A stretch of 64,000 nucleotides of DNA from Phyllostachys edulis (Eukaryota > Streptophyta > Magnoliopsida > Poales > Poaceae): the NCBI GenBank assembly GCA_036346405.1, contig CM070551.1, positions 61,522,488 through 61,586,487 of the forward strand. Reading direction: 5' to 3'. Position 1 is the stretch's first letter. Every line of letters begins with the position of its first letter. The notes below the pieces were generated by a model that worked only from the letters and a program-made list of their open reading frames with translations, searched no databases and was not told the origin of the DNA. Shown here piece by piece: positions 34,255 to 45,072 of the stretch. Made by a program: the position numbers and the translations under genes.

Positions 34255-37200
34255 CACTATATCAGAAAAGCGTGCAATAATGCACGCACTCGTAATCGGG
34301 GCCTCCATAATATGACCGACCTAGGAAAGAAACTAACACGTGGAGAGAAAAGTAATAAAAAGGTATGTGAAAGAGAAGCAAATATCACGAAGGAAAACAC
34401 ATAAACAAGATAGCTTCCATGGAAAGAAGATAATAGGAAAAAGAGAAGAATGGGAACATGTAAGAACAATAAAAAGTACCTTTCAGAGCCTCGACATATT
34501 CGGGCGGGAAGTGAACCCAATCATGCGTTAAGGGGCAGACAACTAAAGGGTCTTGTGTAGCAAAACAAAAGGGAACTCAGGCATATACGCAGTAAAACAG
34601 CGAATAGAGATTAAAAAAATAGAATGTGCAGTTTAGCCACGCAGAAGCTGTGCTAAAGCACATCGAAGAAAAAAGGTTGCATAAAGACATGGTTGGATCA
34701 TGCGGTGTCGAGCTAGCTTTTCTCGATGAATGCGATGTTTTTTTCTCGCATCATCCATAGGTACAAAGGGGCAAAGACTATGCGCTGCAAAAAAGTGGAT
34801 GAAAAAATATACAGCAAAAACCGATAGCGTATCACACGAAAAAGGAAGTAAAGGCAGACGACGGTACATACTCGGCCTTGTCCGCGGAGCGAAAACATGG
34901 GGCGAGGCTACACAGGCCGACAAGAAGACGGCGATGTCAAAGTAAGAGACGAAGAAAAAGGCAGAATAAACGAAGAATCAAGTAGGAGGAAAGATGTGTA
35001 ACAAGAAGCGGGTAGTGGTATGCACGAAGAGATGAAGAACTTGAGGATTCGGGATCCATATGAACTATGAGCGCGGCAAACTGTATAAAGAGTCAAGGAA
35101 ACTGTAAAGAGAACGAAACAGAGGGTATGAGGAATGTCCAGAAGGTCGAAAGGAGAAACCATGTAGCGTGTAGTGTAACGTCCAACACACAGAAGGACAC
35201 AACCCTTGGGGATTCATAGTAAAATGTAGGAAAGCGTTAGAAAGAAGGTAGGGCGAAGAAGAGGACATCGCATCGAAAGGGCAGAGGCACGATAGGTAAG
35301 GTGAGTATGTCTATGTAAACCAAAGCGGAAGGAAAGGAGACACAAGCAGATATAGATAGTATGTATGCATATACAAGTAGCAGAAAAAATATGAAACAAT
35401 TAAAACAACTGTCACGTAGATAGTAAAAAAGAGCGAACGAAGAAGAACAACAAGACATACATATGTATCAGAGGTAATATATGATATGCAGATACAAAAA
35501 AAGAGACGGCATATTGCAGGCAATGGACATATATCTAAAAGCAGTTAAAGGGAAAAATTAGGCTGATGTTGCATGACGAAGAAAAGAAAGACAAAGCATT
35601 AAGATGAAAGAATGTCAAAGAGAACTGACAATGTTGCAGATGGAGAGGATAACATTGAGGAGGCACCGATGTCTGGATGAGGCAGGTCATGAACAGGAAG
35701 ACCTACGGAAATAAGAAGAAATTAACACATGAGGCACAATACAGCGTGACGTATAAGAAAAACAGAATGTAGAGAACAAAAGAAAGAATCACACAGCGGA
35801 ACAAAAAAAGGAGATAAGGTGGGCGGAACAGAAATCCTAGGACCAAAGAGCCTACAGAAGATAAGCAACAAGTTAGCCGAATGAAGAAAGCAGTGGGAAA
35901 TCGAGTGCAAGAAGAAGTGAGAAAGAAGCAAAGAACACGACAACAGCGAGGAAGAAGGCAAACGAAGTAGCTGACACCATTCGACATGCACAATAGAGGA
36001 AGGAACGAACAACCTGGACACCAAATGAAGTACGACACATGGACCAAACAAGATCAAATAAAGTAAAAGGGGTAAGATCAATAATAATCGAATGAATAGG
36101 ACTCATGAACACAGATAAAACCGGACAAGTAAGCAACATGGTAGCCAAATGGAGGAAGCAACAGGAAATCGAGCGCAACAAAAAAAAAGGAGAAAGAGGA
36201 AGAGAGTACAACAATAGCGAGCAAGCCAGTAAACGAAGTAGCTGTAACTGGTTGACATGCACAATAGAGGAATGAACAAACAACCTAGACACCAAACTAA
36301 GTAGGAACCTGCACAGAACAAACAGGACGGAATAAAGTAAAAATAGGTAAGATCATAATAACCGAACGAATAGACTGAAGGAACACAGATAAAAAGCGGC
36401 TGAGCTAAAAAATGGTGCAGAAAAAGAATGAGGAGCGAAGACAACAATGGAACATCGATATCAACCGAAGTAAGAGGCTAGAGAAGCATCCCCAATAATA
36501 TTCGAAGAAAGAAAGGAAGAACGCAAGAAACCCAGTGGAGACACAGCTAGGACCCATTCTGCCACTAGGGAACATTAACAAAGAATCAGCGAAAGAAGCA
36601 TTAAAAAGAAAGAAAGGCAAGTGAACAAAAAGGTGTCAATGGCATGTCGAGGAAAACGAGGAGCAGCACACCCAGAGAGAGGTGAAACCGATAGAGGGGA
36701 AAACAAAAAGACAGCCCACAGAGAAGTAATCCTCAGTTACAAAAAAGTGGCAAGGGTAAAAAAATCGAATGAATGGTAAATTGTCCCCAAAGGGATCCCC
36801 GGATGTAGAAAATAAACGAAGGGGAAAAAAAGGAATGATGGTAAACCATACCCAAGAAGGCGATTTTGCATGAAGAAAAAGAGAAAAGGAACAGGCGTAC
36901 AACAAATGGTAGCGAAGACTAAGATAGACGATCAACGGCGGCAAGCAAGGCGAGCAAGAAGAATAGGCGAGGAGAACGAGGTAGAAGAGATGTGACGAAA
37001 GCGAGTGGACCAGCAGTGATGCGTAGGCGGAAGAAGAACCAAATAGGCACGACGGGCATTAAAGACACACTGGATGCACAACAACCGAGGAAACGATGAG
37101 ACGTGTAGAGGGCGCATGGCGTGTGGGCGTATCGGTAGGGGCCACCGAACAGTCGAGGAAAGGAAAAGCTACATCAAACAGCTCACGACGTCTACAATAG

Positions 37201-37300
37201 TCAGAGAGGCGGAGACGCAGCATGCGAGCGCAACGACAGGAGCAATCCAACGAATGAGGCAAAGATACTCACAGATTGGATGGCACAAGTAAAGACGACT
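34255..37300 (-). other. Purine-rich (plus strand) leader or intron-like region of the Helitron
   Basis: For 3 kb the plus strand is dominated by A and G in short aag/gaa/aca words. The minus strand, the coding strand of the Helitron, is therefore pyrimidine-rich. Many overlapping open frames result, coding Phe/Ser/Leu-rich peptides without any domain; they are composition artefacts. I take the region to be the large 5' intron or leader of the Helitron gene, by position only. Confidence 0.45.
35876..36395. repeat. Tandem duplication, about 266-bp period, two copies
   Basis: The unit starting agccgaatgaagaaagcag (35,876) is repeated from agccaaatggaggaagcaac (36,142). Shared later landmarks are acatgcacaatagagga and caacctggacaccaaa/caacctagacaccaaac. 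Identity is about 80 percent by eye. Confidence 0.75.
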
Positions 37301-38212
37301 ACGCGACCACTCTAGAAATGGTCGGACAAAATACACGCTACCACGCTTCGAAGAAAGTCGCAAGTAGGTCTTCGACATAATTAGATGTTCTTGCATCATA
37401 CATATCTTCTGTTTAGTGTGAGAAGAAGACCTTGGAATTATGTCACCTTCCTTTGCATCCATTCCACTAGCTTGCCCTTCTATTTGCAGAAAGGATAGAT
37501 GACATCAATTTGTCTCAACAGCAATGATCGAATTAACAGATATAGATTCCAAACTCAGTGAGGGAAAATAATCCTAAATGGCGAATATTTTAGAAACATA
37601 TAGGAAATGCAAAGCATGTTGCAGATGGGACTAAACAAAACTATGATACCTTCTTCGTGGATTGCGAACGACATCAATCGTGGATGCTTTAAGTAAACAT
37701 GGTAATGAAGAAGCACAAAATTAAATCCTCTTCCTATTCTAACTTGCTTTACTCTAACAAAAGGCTAGCCATGTCCGAGAAGTTGTACTCCATCCCCGAT
37801 CTGGGCTAGATCACAGCAGAACATAGAAATTCAACACGGGAACTACTTTGAGTCAGGATGAACTGAATAAACAGCGAACACTAAACCTCGTACTAGACAA
37901 CCACATCGGACTAATTATTTGTAGGTACATAATAGAATGTAAAATACAGAAGCTTACATGTGGAAATGCAAGGAAACAAGCAAACACAGTAAAATTAAAA
38001 ACCACCTCTTTAGGCACAACGTTTAGTATCGTAACCAACTCTCTAACCTATAGCCTCAGTGAAAGGAAAAACCCAATAAAAAAACAGAAGAACACAACAA
38101 CTACCAAATGAAATGAAGAGAAATAGGTTCAAACTTTAATCGAAATGAGAATCACTAACTTACCTGACCGACAACTGGCCCCCCTTGCGTGCTCCCCACG
38201 TGCACACCTAGA
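37301..38212 (-). other. Possible upstream exon region of the Helitron
   Basis: Composition returns to normal here. A minus-strand frame at about 37,320-37,480 reads MDAKEGDIIPRSSSHTKQKI and continues with basic residues. It could be a first exon, but I recognise no domain. The rest is closed in all frames. Confidence 0.3.
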
Positions 38213-38352
38213 AACCCAATCACGGAAAATGCCCTCACTATTAGAACACCAAATATGGCGCTAGAATCCCAATCTCAAACAAAAACTAATGACAACTAAA
38301 CACGGATCATGAGCATCAACGTGACTAAATATTAGGTTCAGCAACCAAGCGC
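38213..38352 (+). repeat. Dispersed repeat, copy 2 (matches 5348-5490)
   Basis: Starts cccaatcacggaaaatgccc and ends near aggttcagcaaccaagc. It matches 5348-5490 with roughly 90 percent identity. It lies at the boundary between normal-composition DNA and a second purine-rich block. Confidence 0.65.
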
Positions 38353-39720
38353 CCCCACTGGGACCGGAACAGGAACGGTCGGACTCGGGTAGGGTGAAGA
38401 GGAGGAAGACGAGATCAAACCCAAAAAAACAAGAAACAAGACAGGCAAGAGACCTGAGAATAGACAGTAAAATCGAGAGGAGATCGGTGAGGTAGCGGAG
38501 AGAGTGAAATCCACCCTAGGTAAAGTGAAAAGAAAAGAAGGGGAGAAGGAAACAACAGTGCACGGGACAAGCAATAGCAAAACGCGAGGATTAGTCCTCA
38601 GGATGGTAAGAAGCAAAATCGTACGAAGACAAAATAAAAGCCAAAAGAATGGAAAACGATGAAGGCGGAAGAACACTGAAACGGAAAGGACAAGTCCCAC
38701 AAAAAATAATCAAGAAAACCAAATAAGGGGCTCAAAAAGCCAAAGAGAATAAGAGCGTGCAGAACCATGCAGAATTACAGGGAAACAACCCCTCCCTATA
38801 AGCAAGAACTAGAAAACCAAAATAGGGGGGAAAGAGCACCGGGCGAGGTCCGTGGGAAAGAGAACCCAACCGACAGATGAGTGAACAAGCAACTACGGTT
38901 CGGCTAGGGAGAACGACAACGCAGACAAGAGGATGAGGAGCATGAGAACGTGCAGATGTTTGAGGAAACAACTATTTCCTATAAGCAAGAACTGGGAACT
39001 GACAATCGCAAAGAGCACTGAGCGAGAGTAGTGGAAAAAAGATGGAACAAAACTAACAGATCTACGAGGAAGCAGCCCCTCACTGGAAGCATGAGACGAC
39101 GAAGAGAAAAGCGAAAAAAAAACATGGAGAACCGGTGAATCAGAAATAGTATGGAACAAAACTGCGGCAGTGGACAACCGAAGGACAAACAGTGTAAATC
39201 AGAAGAGCAGTAGGAAAAAAAGAAAGAGAACACATCGTTCTATGATGAAATACCACCTCCCTAAAAGCAAGAAATGAGTAGGAAACAAGCGGGAAAAATA
39301 GAGAGCTGGGCAAGAAAAGCGAAAATAGGAAAGAAGAAACCCGGGCCGGTGGACAACCAAAGGGATAACGGTGGAAGGCGGAAGAGCAGCAGGGAAAAAC
39401 TGACGAGAACACACCGATCTTTGAGGAAACAGCTCCTCCCTAAAAGCAAGAAATGAGTAGAAAACAAGTAGGAAAAAGAGAGATCCAGGCAAGAAAAGCG
39501 AAAATAGGAAGGAAGAAACCGAGCCAAGGACAACCAAGGAAAAAGCGGCGAAAGCGTAAGAGAGCACGAAGGCGCGAAGAAGACGGCAACAACAGAGAAA
39601 GGATATAGGGAGGAAGGGGAATGACTGAAGCGAGCCGGCGAACAACCAAAGGAAAAACAGCGGAAGGCGGAAGGCGGAACGGAGGCAGGGCACAAGAAGA
39701 CGAAGTAACCGAGAAATGAG
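38353..39720. repeat. Purine-rich block with diverged tandem repeats (about 180-bp period)
   Basis: A landmark of the form ctccctaaaagcaagaaatg recurs at about 38,788, 38,969, 39,075 (degenerate), 39,256 and 39,435. Most spacings are near 180 bp. Between landmarks, wording such as gcaagaaaagcgaaaatagg and ggacaaccaa is shared. The last two units are the most similar. Open frames on the minus strand here follow the repeat and composition and are not genes. Confidence 0.75.
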
Positions 39721-40589
39721 TTAGGGAGGAAGAGGAAGGACTGAAGCATGAGCGGTGGGGGAGAAAACGAGGGAGCCGCACAAGAAACGATGCAGCGAGG
39801 AAACGTGGTGATCTGGATAGCGGGCGTGGGAACACAAGTCTGGCTCGAGCCGTTCGTTCGTAGAAATGTACATTGGCTCGGACGACAAGGGGAACGAAAG
39901 CGACACGCGACAACACCACGGGCAAATCAAATGGCGGAAGGAATGCGAGGTAGGATCGAACGGGTAGGAAAAAAACGACGTTCCCACCTTGGCCAGTGCC
40001 CCTTTTGGACTCCCTTTACCCTTTAGGATCGTGTGTTGTGTTTACAGTTAGCTAACCGCGAATTGCAATCAGGAGATTATTCTTGACGCCAGCACCTGAA
40101 CGGCTGAAAGGTTTCGTGGGCATTTGGATGATCTTGGAACCAGCCCATTAAAGCTCAAAAGGCCCCAAAAACCCGTTCCTCTTTTTTTTTAAAAAAAAAA
40201 ATCAGTCCTCGTTCCTGCTCTAAGAGCATATACAGGACATGTGTGTGTCAAGATGTGCTTAACAAAGAAAAAAATGATTTTTTTTTGCCAAGTAGAACAG
40301 ATAAGATTCTTATTTTATAGCATCGATGTTTAAATAAATACCGGTGCTTAACATATGCTTATATATATAACTATATCTAATTAATATACAATACAACATC
40401 TAAGTGCCTACAAAAGAAATGGTTGCATTGTAGGTAATGACTTTTACATTGATGTTTGATGATGTGGCTATATATATATTTAAAAAAAATACTAATGTAT
40501 AAACATCTTGGATTATATGTACCTTATCCTCCTTCCCAATCCCCGTATCGATTTGGGTGGCACATGGATGGTTGCGGTGGGGACGGCCG
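39721..40589. other. No recognisable gene; boundary of the Helitron region not located
   Basis: Purine-rich DNA ends near 40,000. I could not find a convincing Helitron 5' terminus (TC on the minus strand with an A/T target). The rest is AT-rich with no feature I can name. Confidence 0.35.
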
Positions 40590-40639
40590 TTAGGTTATGT
40601 ACAATGTGCTTACATCACACTACTACAGAAAAGGCCTTC

Positions 40640-40935
40640 ACAGACGGTTCAAAAACGTCATCACAGACGGTTTCTTGAGCCGTCTGAGTTTATGGGTCAG
40701 TGATGACACGAGGTCATCACAGACGGTTTGAACCGTCTGTGATGCATACTATCCTGCAGCAGTTTGACCACAAACTATTTGTGATGCACACTATCACGAC
40801 GGTTTGACCACAAACCGTCTTTTTTCAGCCATAAACCGTTTATGATGTCTGATATATCACAGCACGGTTTCAGCCACAAACCGCTCAGTGATGTTTGATA
40901 TATCACGACGGTTTGTGGTCAAACCGCTCTAATGA
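40640..40935 (+). repeat. Left subterminal repeats of the large CACTA
   Basis: At least eight units of tcacagacggttt or its complement aaaccgtctgtgat, in both orientations, spaced 20-50 bp. The right-hand counterpart is at 55,270-55,580. Confidence 0.9.
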
Positions 40936-40940
40936 TTTTT

Positions 40941-40982
40941 CTATAAAGCCACCAGCGAGGATTGCTTGTGCCTTTAAAAGCG

Positions 40983-41058
<76 letters not shown>

Positions 41059-41502
41059 CTATTGTCTTAGTCCTCGGCCACTTTTAGGGGTAAGTCCCAT
41101 GACATGAGGAAGAGGAGATAGCAACCACAGGGCAACCTCATTGAGCCCTGCAAATTTAAGAATGCAATTTTTGCAGAGAGCGTCAGGACATCCAATTACT
41201 TGGTTGCTAATACATGATGCCACTTCCTACTCGGAGTAGCTACGCGTGGCGTGGACGTGCAGTACTCGACCGAAGTGGCATCATGTATTAGCAACTAAGT
41301 AATTGGTGTCCCGACGCTTCCAGCAAATTGGTTTTAAACTTGCAGGCTCAATGAAGTTGCTCGTGGTTGCTGCTTCTTCCTCCTCATGTCATGTGATCTA
41401 ATTTCCTAAAGTAGCTAAAGGACTAAGAACAATACATATATAATATATATATATAATGCCGGTTTTAAACGCACAAGCGACCAACGCTTGGAGACTTTAT
41501 AG
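40941..41502. repeat. Long near-palindrome (562 bp hairpin)
   Basis: The left arm, from ctataaagccaccagcg (40,941), pairs with the right arm ending cgcttggagactttatag (41,502). Matching landmarks run inward: the (AT)n tract, tcttagtcctcggccactt/ctttagctactttag, catgacatgaggaagagg, and finally accaattacttagttgc and aatacatgatgccacttc next to the loop at about 41,226-41,272. The innermost 50 bp of each arm differ at only a few positions. A transcript would fold into a long imperfect hairpin. Confidence 0.85.
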
Positions 41503-42740
41503 AGAAGAGATTAGGAATGGAATGGTAGTTCATACCTAGGACGCAAGGTAGGAGAACTTGACCAAAGATGAACACATTACATACGCATAAATGTGAAATG
41601 AATGGCGAGAAGCAACAAATGACATCTTGAAAAAATGACAAATCAACAAATAATTCATAACATACATATCACACATTTTATACATCTATTTTTGCAAATC
41701 ATCAATCATACATATCAACATCCCATGGTTCACCAAGCAAGTTTCCACTATCAATAGTAGACAACACTTGACACTTCTGAATAAGTCATAACTCATAACA
41801 ATATAACATATCAACAGCTCATACATATCAACAACCCAATAAGTTATAACATATCAACAACCCATACATATCAATAGAAGAGACAACACTTGACACTTCT
41901 GAATACTTCAATAGCAGATAATACTTACACTTCTAAATTCACTTATTTAGCAATCAGCAATCAGCACAAGTGCACAATCATTGCATTCATTTATAGAGAA
42001 GAGATTGTGAATGGAATGGTAGGACGTACCTTTACAAATCTGAAAAGTTAATTACAGCCAAGCCCCATCCGAACCCACAGCATGAACTAAGCAAGATGCA
42101 TAGAATGCACATACACCAATAGCCCTCAGTAGTAGCCTCGGCATCATCGCAGAGCACTAACCATTTTCATCACAGAGCAAGGGGGTAGAGACAGAGAGGG
42201 AGTAAGGTAGGGTGATACCCTAGAATAGCACAACCACGGCGGCGACCCCGCACCAGCATAACCCACATCCATCTCCTTCACCTTACATAAATCACACAAA
42301 CATCAGGACACAACTTAAGGCTCAAGCATAAAAATCAAACTCAACAAAAGACATTAAGCTAACAGATCTAGAGGAGAATAGAGGGAGGATGGGGAAAGCA
42401 AAGCCCGCTAGGGCCCGAGCGTGAGGAGACCCGAGCAGGAGAACCAAGCCATGGCAAATAAGAAAGGCATGCGGGCCAAGCCAGATGGCAGGTGGTGGCG
42501 CCACCGTAGTTGTGGCATTTACCCTTTAATCGCACAAGATCTACTATCGTACGAGTGTCTTGTGCAGTTCAGAGTGGTGTCACAACCAGCGGCGACGGCG
42601 ACGGGGTCAGGCGGCGGCGTCGAGGTAGAGTAAATGCGCTGGGGAGTGACGAGAGTTAGGGCGGGCGCAAACCCTAGTGGTGCTAGGGCGTGACGAGAGT
42701 TAGGGCGAATGCAAACCCTATTGGCCGGGCTCCTACTAAT
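41503..42740. other. Noncoding CACTA interior
   Basis: AT-rich DNA with imperfect repeats of cataacatatcaacaac (41,790-41,880), followed by a GC-richer stretch. A 45-bp tandem duplication built on gtgacgagagttagggcg lies at 42,646-42,722. No gene is recognisable. Confidence 0.45.
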
Positions 42741-42900
42741 AAAGAGACTTATCACAGACGGTTCTATGATGGAACCGTCAGTGATAATTATCACAGACGG
42801 TTCCTTTATGGAACCGTCCGTGATATGGGACATATAGAACCGTCCGTGATATGTCCCATATCACGGATGGTTCCATTATGGAACCGTCGTGAAATGGTTT
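42741..42900. repeat. Internal block of CACTA subterminal repeats
   Basis: Five units of atcacagacggttc/ggaaccgtccgtgat type lie 2.1 kb inside the left end, well away from either terminus. They may mark the end of an earlier, smaller CACTA or MITE merged into this one. Confidence 0.75.
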
Positions 42901-43009
42901 TTCTCAAGTACATATATTTATCTTGTATATGAACTTACATGACATGAAGAAATTACATGTTTATATGTCAATTTTGTCATTTAAATATTCTTTGAAAATT
43001 TGCTTTAAC

Positions 43010-43158
43010 TATATATATACATACATACATATATATATATATATACACATATACATATATATATAAGTATGTATATATACACACATATACATATATATAC
43101 ACATATACATATATATATACATATACATATACATATACATATATATATATACATATAC

Positions 43159-43221
<63 letters not shown>
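43010..43221. repeat. TA-rich microsatellite (mixed TA and TACACA units)
   Basis: About 210 bp of (TA)n interrupted by acatatacat units. The Ile/Tyr repeat frames read from it are artefacts. Confidence 0.95.
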
Positions 43222-43223
<2 letters not shown>

Positions 43224-43444
43224 AGATCGATATATATAATTAATTAATTTTTTCCACTTCTTCGTCTCTACCTGTTTCATACTCTCGAGTATGTACTCCC
43301 ACTTCTAATATACCACTTAAACGCACATATTATACTTCTTTATCATTTTCAAGATACTTAAATATCAATTATAAGATACTCCAATGCGATTTGATTGAAA
43401 AAAATTCATTTGAGCCCTTTGTTTTTTGCTATATATATACCTTT

Positions 43445-43448
<4 letters not shown>

Positions 43449-43507
<59 letters not shown>
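43449..43507. repeat. (AT)n microsatellite, target of the MULE insertion
   Basis: About 59 bp of AT repeat end exactly at the left terminus of the MULE. Its other half, (TA)9, is at 54,225-54,242. Because both flanks are the same repeat, the 9-bp target duplication cannot be delimited. Confidence 0.85.
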
Positions 43508-43509
<2 letters not shown>

Positions 43510-43950
43510 AAAAATACTTTCTACTCTCGGGTGTAGTTACTCCCTCTCCATCCACCCTTTAATCCTCGTTGAGATCTGTGCTACTTTCCAAGTCTAATGG
43601 GTCTGAAATTCATGGATGCCAAAGGGACCCGATCCAATAACTATCAGTTCAATCCTGAGGAGATATTTCCGGGATTTTGGTTAATGTTCTTTCCTGTTCG
43701 GCTCATCCGTCCCAGGCGTTGTTGTTCCATACCACCTCTGCAGTTTGGGCAGATTTTCTTAAATGAATCTTTCCTCTTCGCCTCCCCCGTTCCAGGGATT
43801 TTCCTTGGATCGCGCCGCGTTCCAGGGATGTTCCTTTGATCGCCGCCCCCGTTCCAGCCACAGCCATACCACTTCTTGGATGATTTTACTCGTCCCCGTT
43901 CCAGCCATACAATCCCTCCAGATTATCCCTTCCCCGCGTCTGCATCCTTA

Positions 43951-44380
43951 GCTCCCTAGGGTTCCACCGCAGCGGCCGGCTCCCTCTGGCGGCGAGCTCG
44001 CCGTATCAAGACCAGCCCCCGGTGAGATCCTCCTCAGCTCCCTAGGGTTACCCCGCGGCGGCCGGTTCCCTCTGGTGGCGAACTCGCCATATCTAGACCT
44101 GCCACCGGTGAGATCCTCCTCGGCTCCCTAGGGTTCCCCCGCGGCGGCCGGCTCCCTCTGGCGGCGAGATCGTCGTATCAAGACCAGCCCCCGGTGAGAT
44201 CCACCTCAGCTCCCTAGGGTTACCCCGCGGTGGCCGGTTCCCTCTGGTGGCGAGCTCGCCGTATCTAGACCTGCCACCGGTGAGATCCTCCTCGGCTCCC
44301 TAGGGTTCCCCCGCGGCGGCCGGTTCCCTCTGGCGGCGAGCTCGCCGTATCTAGACCTGCCCCCGGTGAGATCCTCCTCC
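43951..44380 (+). repeat. Exact 86-bp tandem repeat, five units, in the MULE leader
   Basis: The landmark gctccctagg occurs at 43,951, 44,037, 44,123, 44,209 and 44,295, each exactly 86 bp apart. Each unit also contains cggcggccggctccctctgg, a gagctcgccgtatc segment, and ends in cccccggtgagatcctcctc. Units differ at only a few bases. The array lies about 0.7-1.1 kb upstream of the Ulp1 start. The ggtgagatcc in every unit resembles a 5' splice site, as in a leader with a repeated first-exon end. Confidence 0.95.
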
Positions 44381-45072
44381 TTCCCTGCCTCCCCGTTTCG
44401 CTCTGCTAAGTTCGCTTCGTAGTTCGTTCGATATAGTTCTGTAAGTATGCTTAATGCTGCTGTTTGTGCCCCGTGTGCTTGTTTTGGGTAGTGATGGTGT
44501 GGCTTTTGTCGTTGGCCTTGCTGTATTTTTTGTACATGATTTCTTTGTTTTCTATGCCCTTCCGAGCTCTAGATATATTTTGGTCTTAGGAGACGACCTT
44601 GAACATTGTACTTAGTTTCCCCTCATTTTTTTGACCTTGTTACATTAGATTCAGGATTTAACTGCACTTCACATACTGTTACATACTGCTACACACACAT
44701 AAATAAATTAACTGCACTCTAATCTGCACTCTAAAAATGTAGTATCTTCACATACTACATACATCTTCGAACTTGTCTCAGATACTTGCTCGCACATGCT
44801 ACATATCTTAAAAAATTTAACAGCACTTGAAAATACTTGACTACAGTACATACTACATACTTGCCTGCACATGCTACATATCTTAAAAAATTGAACACCA
44901 CTTGAAAAATGTAGTATCTGCATGTATACGTTTCCAATGGAATTATCTCCACTCTAAAAAACACACTGGATTCGTTGAGATTCGTTCAAACTGTAGTAAC
45001 CTGTTCCAACCATACCACCTCCGCATCCAGATTCTGTTAATTGATTCTTTCCTGTCCTCTACATCGTAGGTC

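Noticed and set aside
34257..39987. About thirty Phe/Ser/Leu-rich minus-strand frames resembling membrane proteins
   Set aside because: They follow from the pyrimidine-rich strand. They overlap in several frames and have no conserved motif, consistent start or family.
30544..40147. GCCCA before the LTR start (30,544-30,548) and again at 40,143-40,147, which could be a target duplication enclosing the LTR and Helitron
   Set aside because: A 5-bp match is expected by chance over this distance. No LTR-like end was found at 40,142, and the DNA beyond does not continue the TNP2 sequence.
43005..43597. Ile/Tyr repeat proteins on both strands
   Set aside because: Translations of (TA)n microsatellite.
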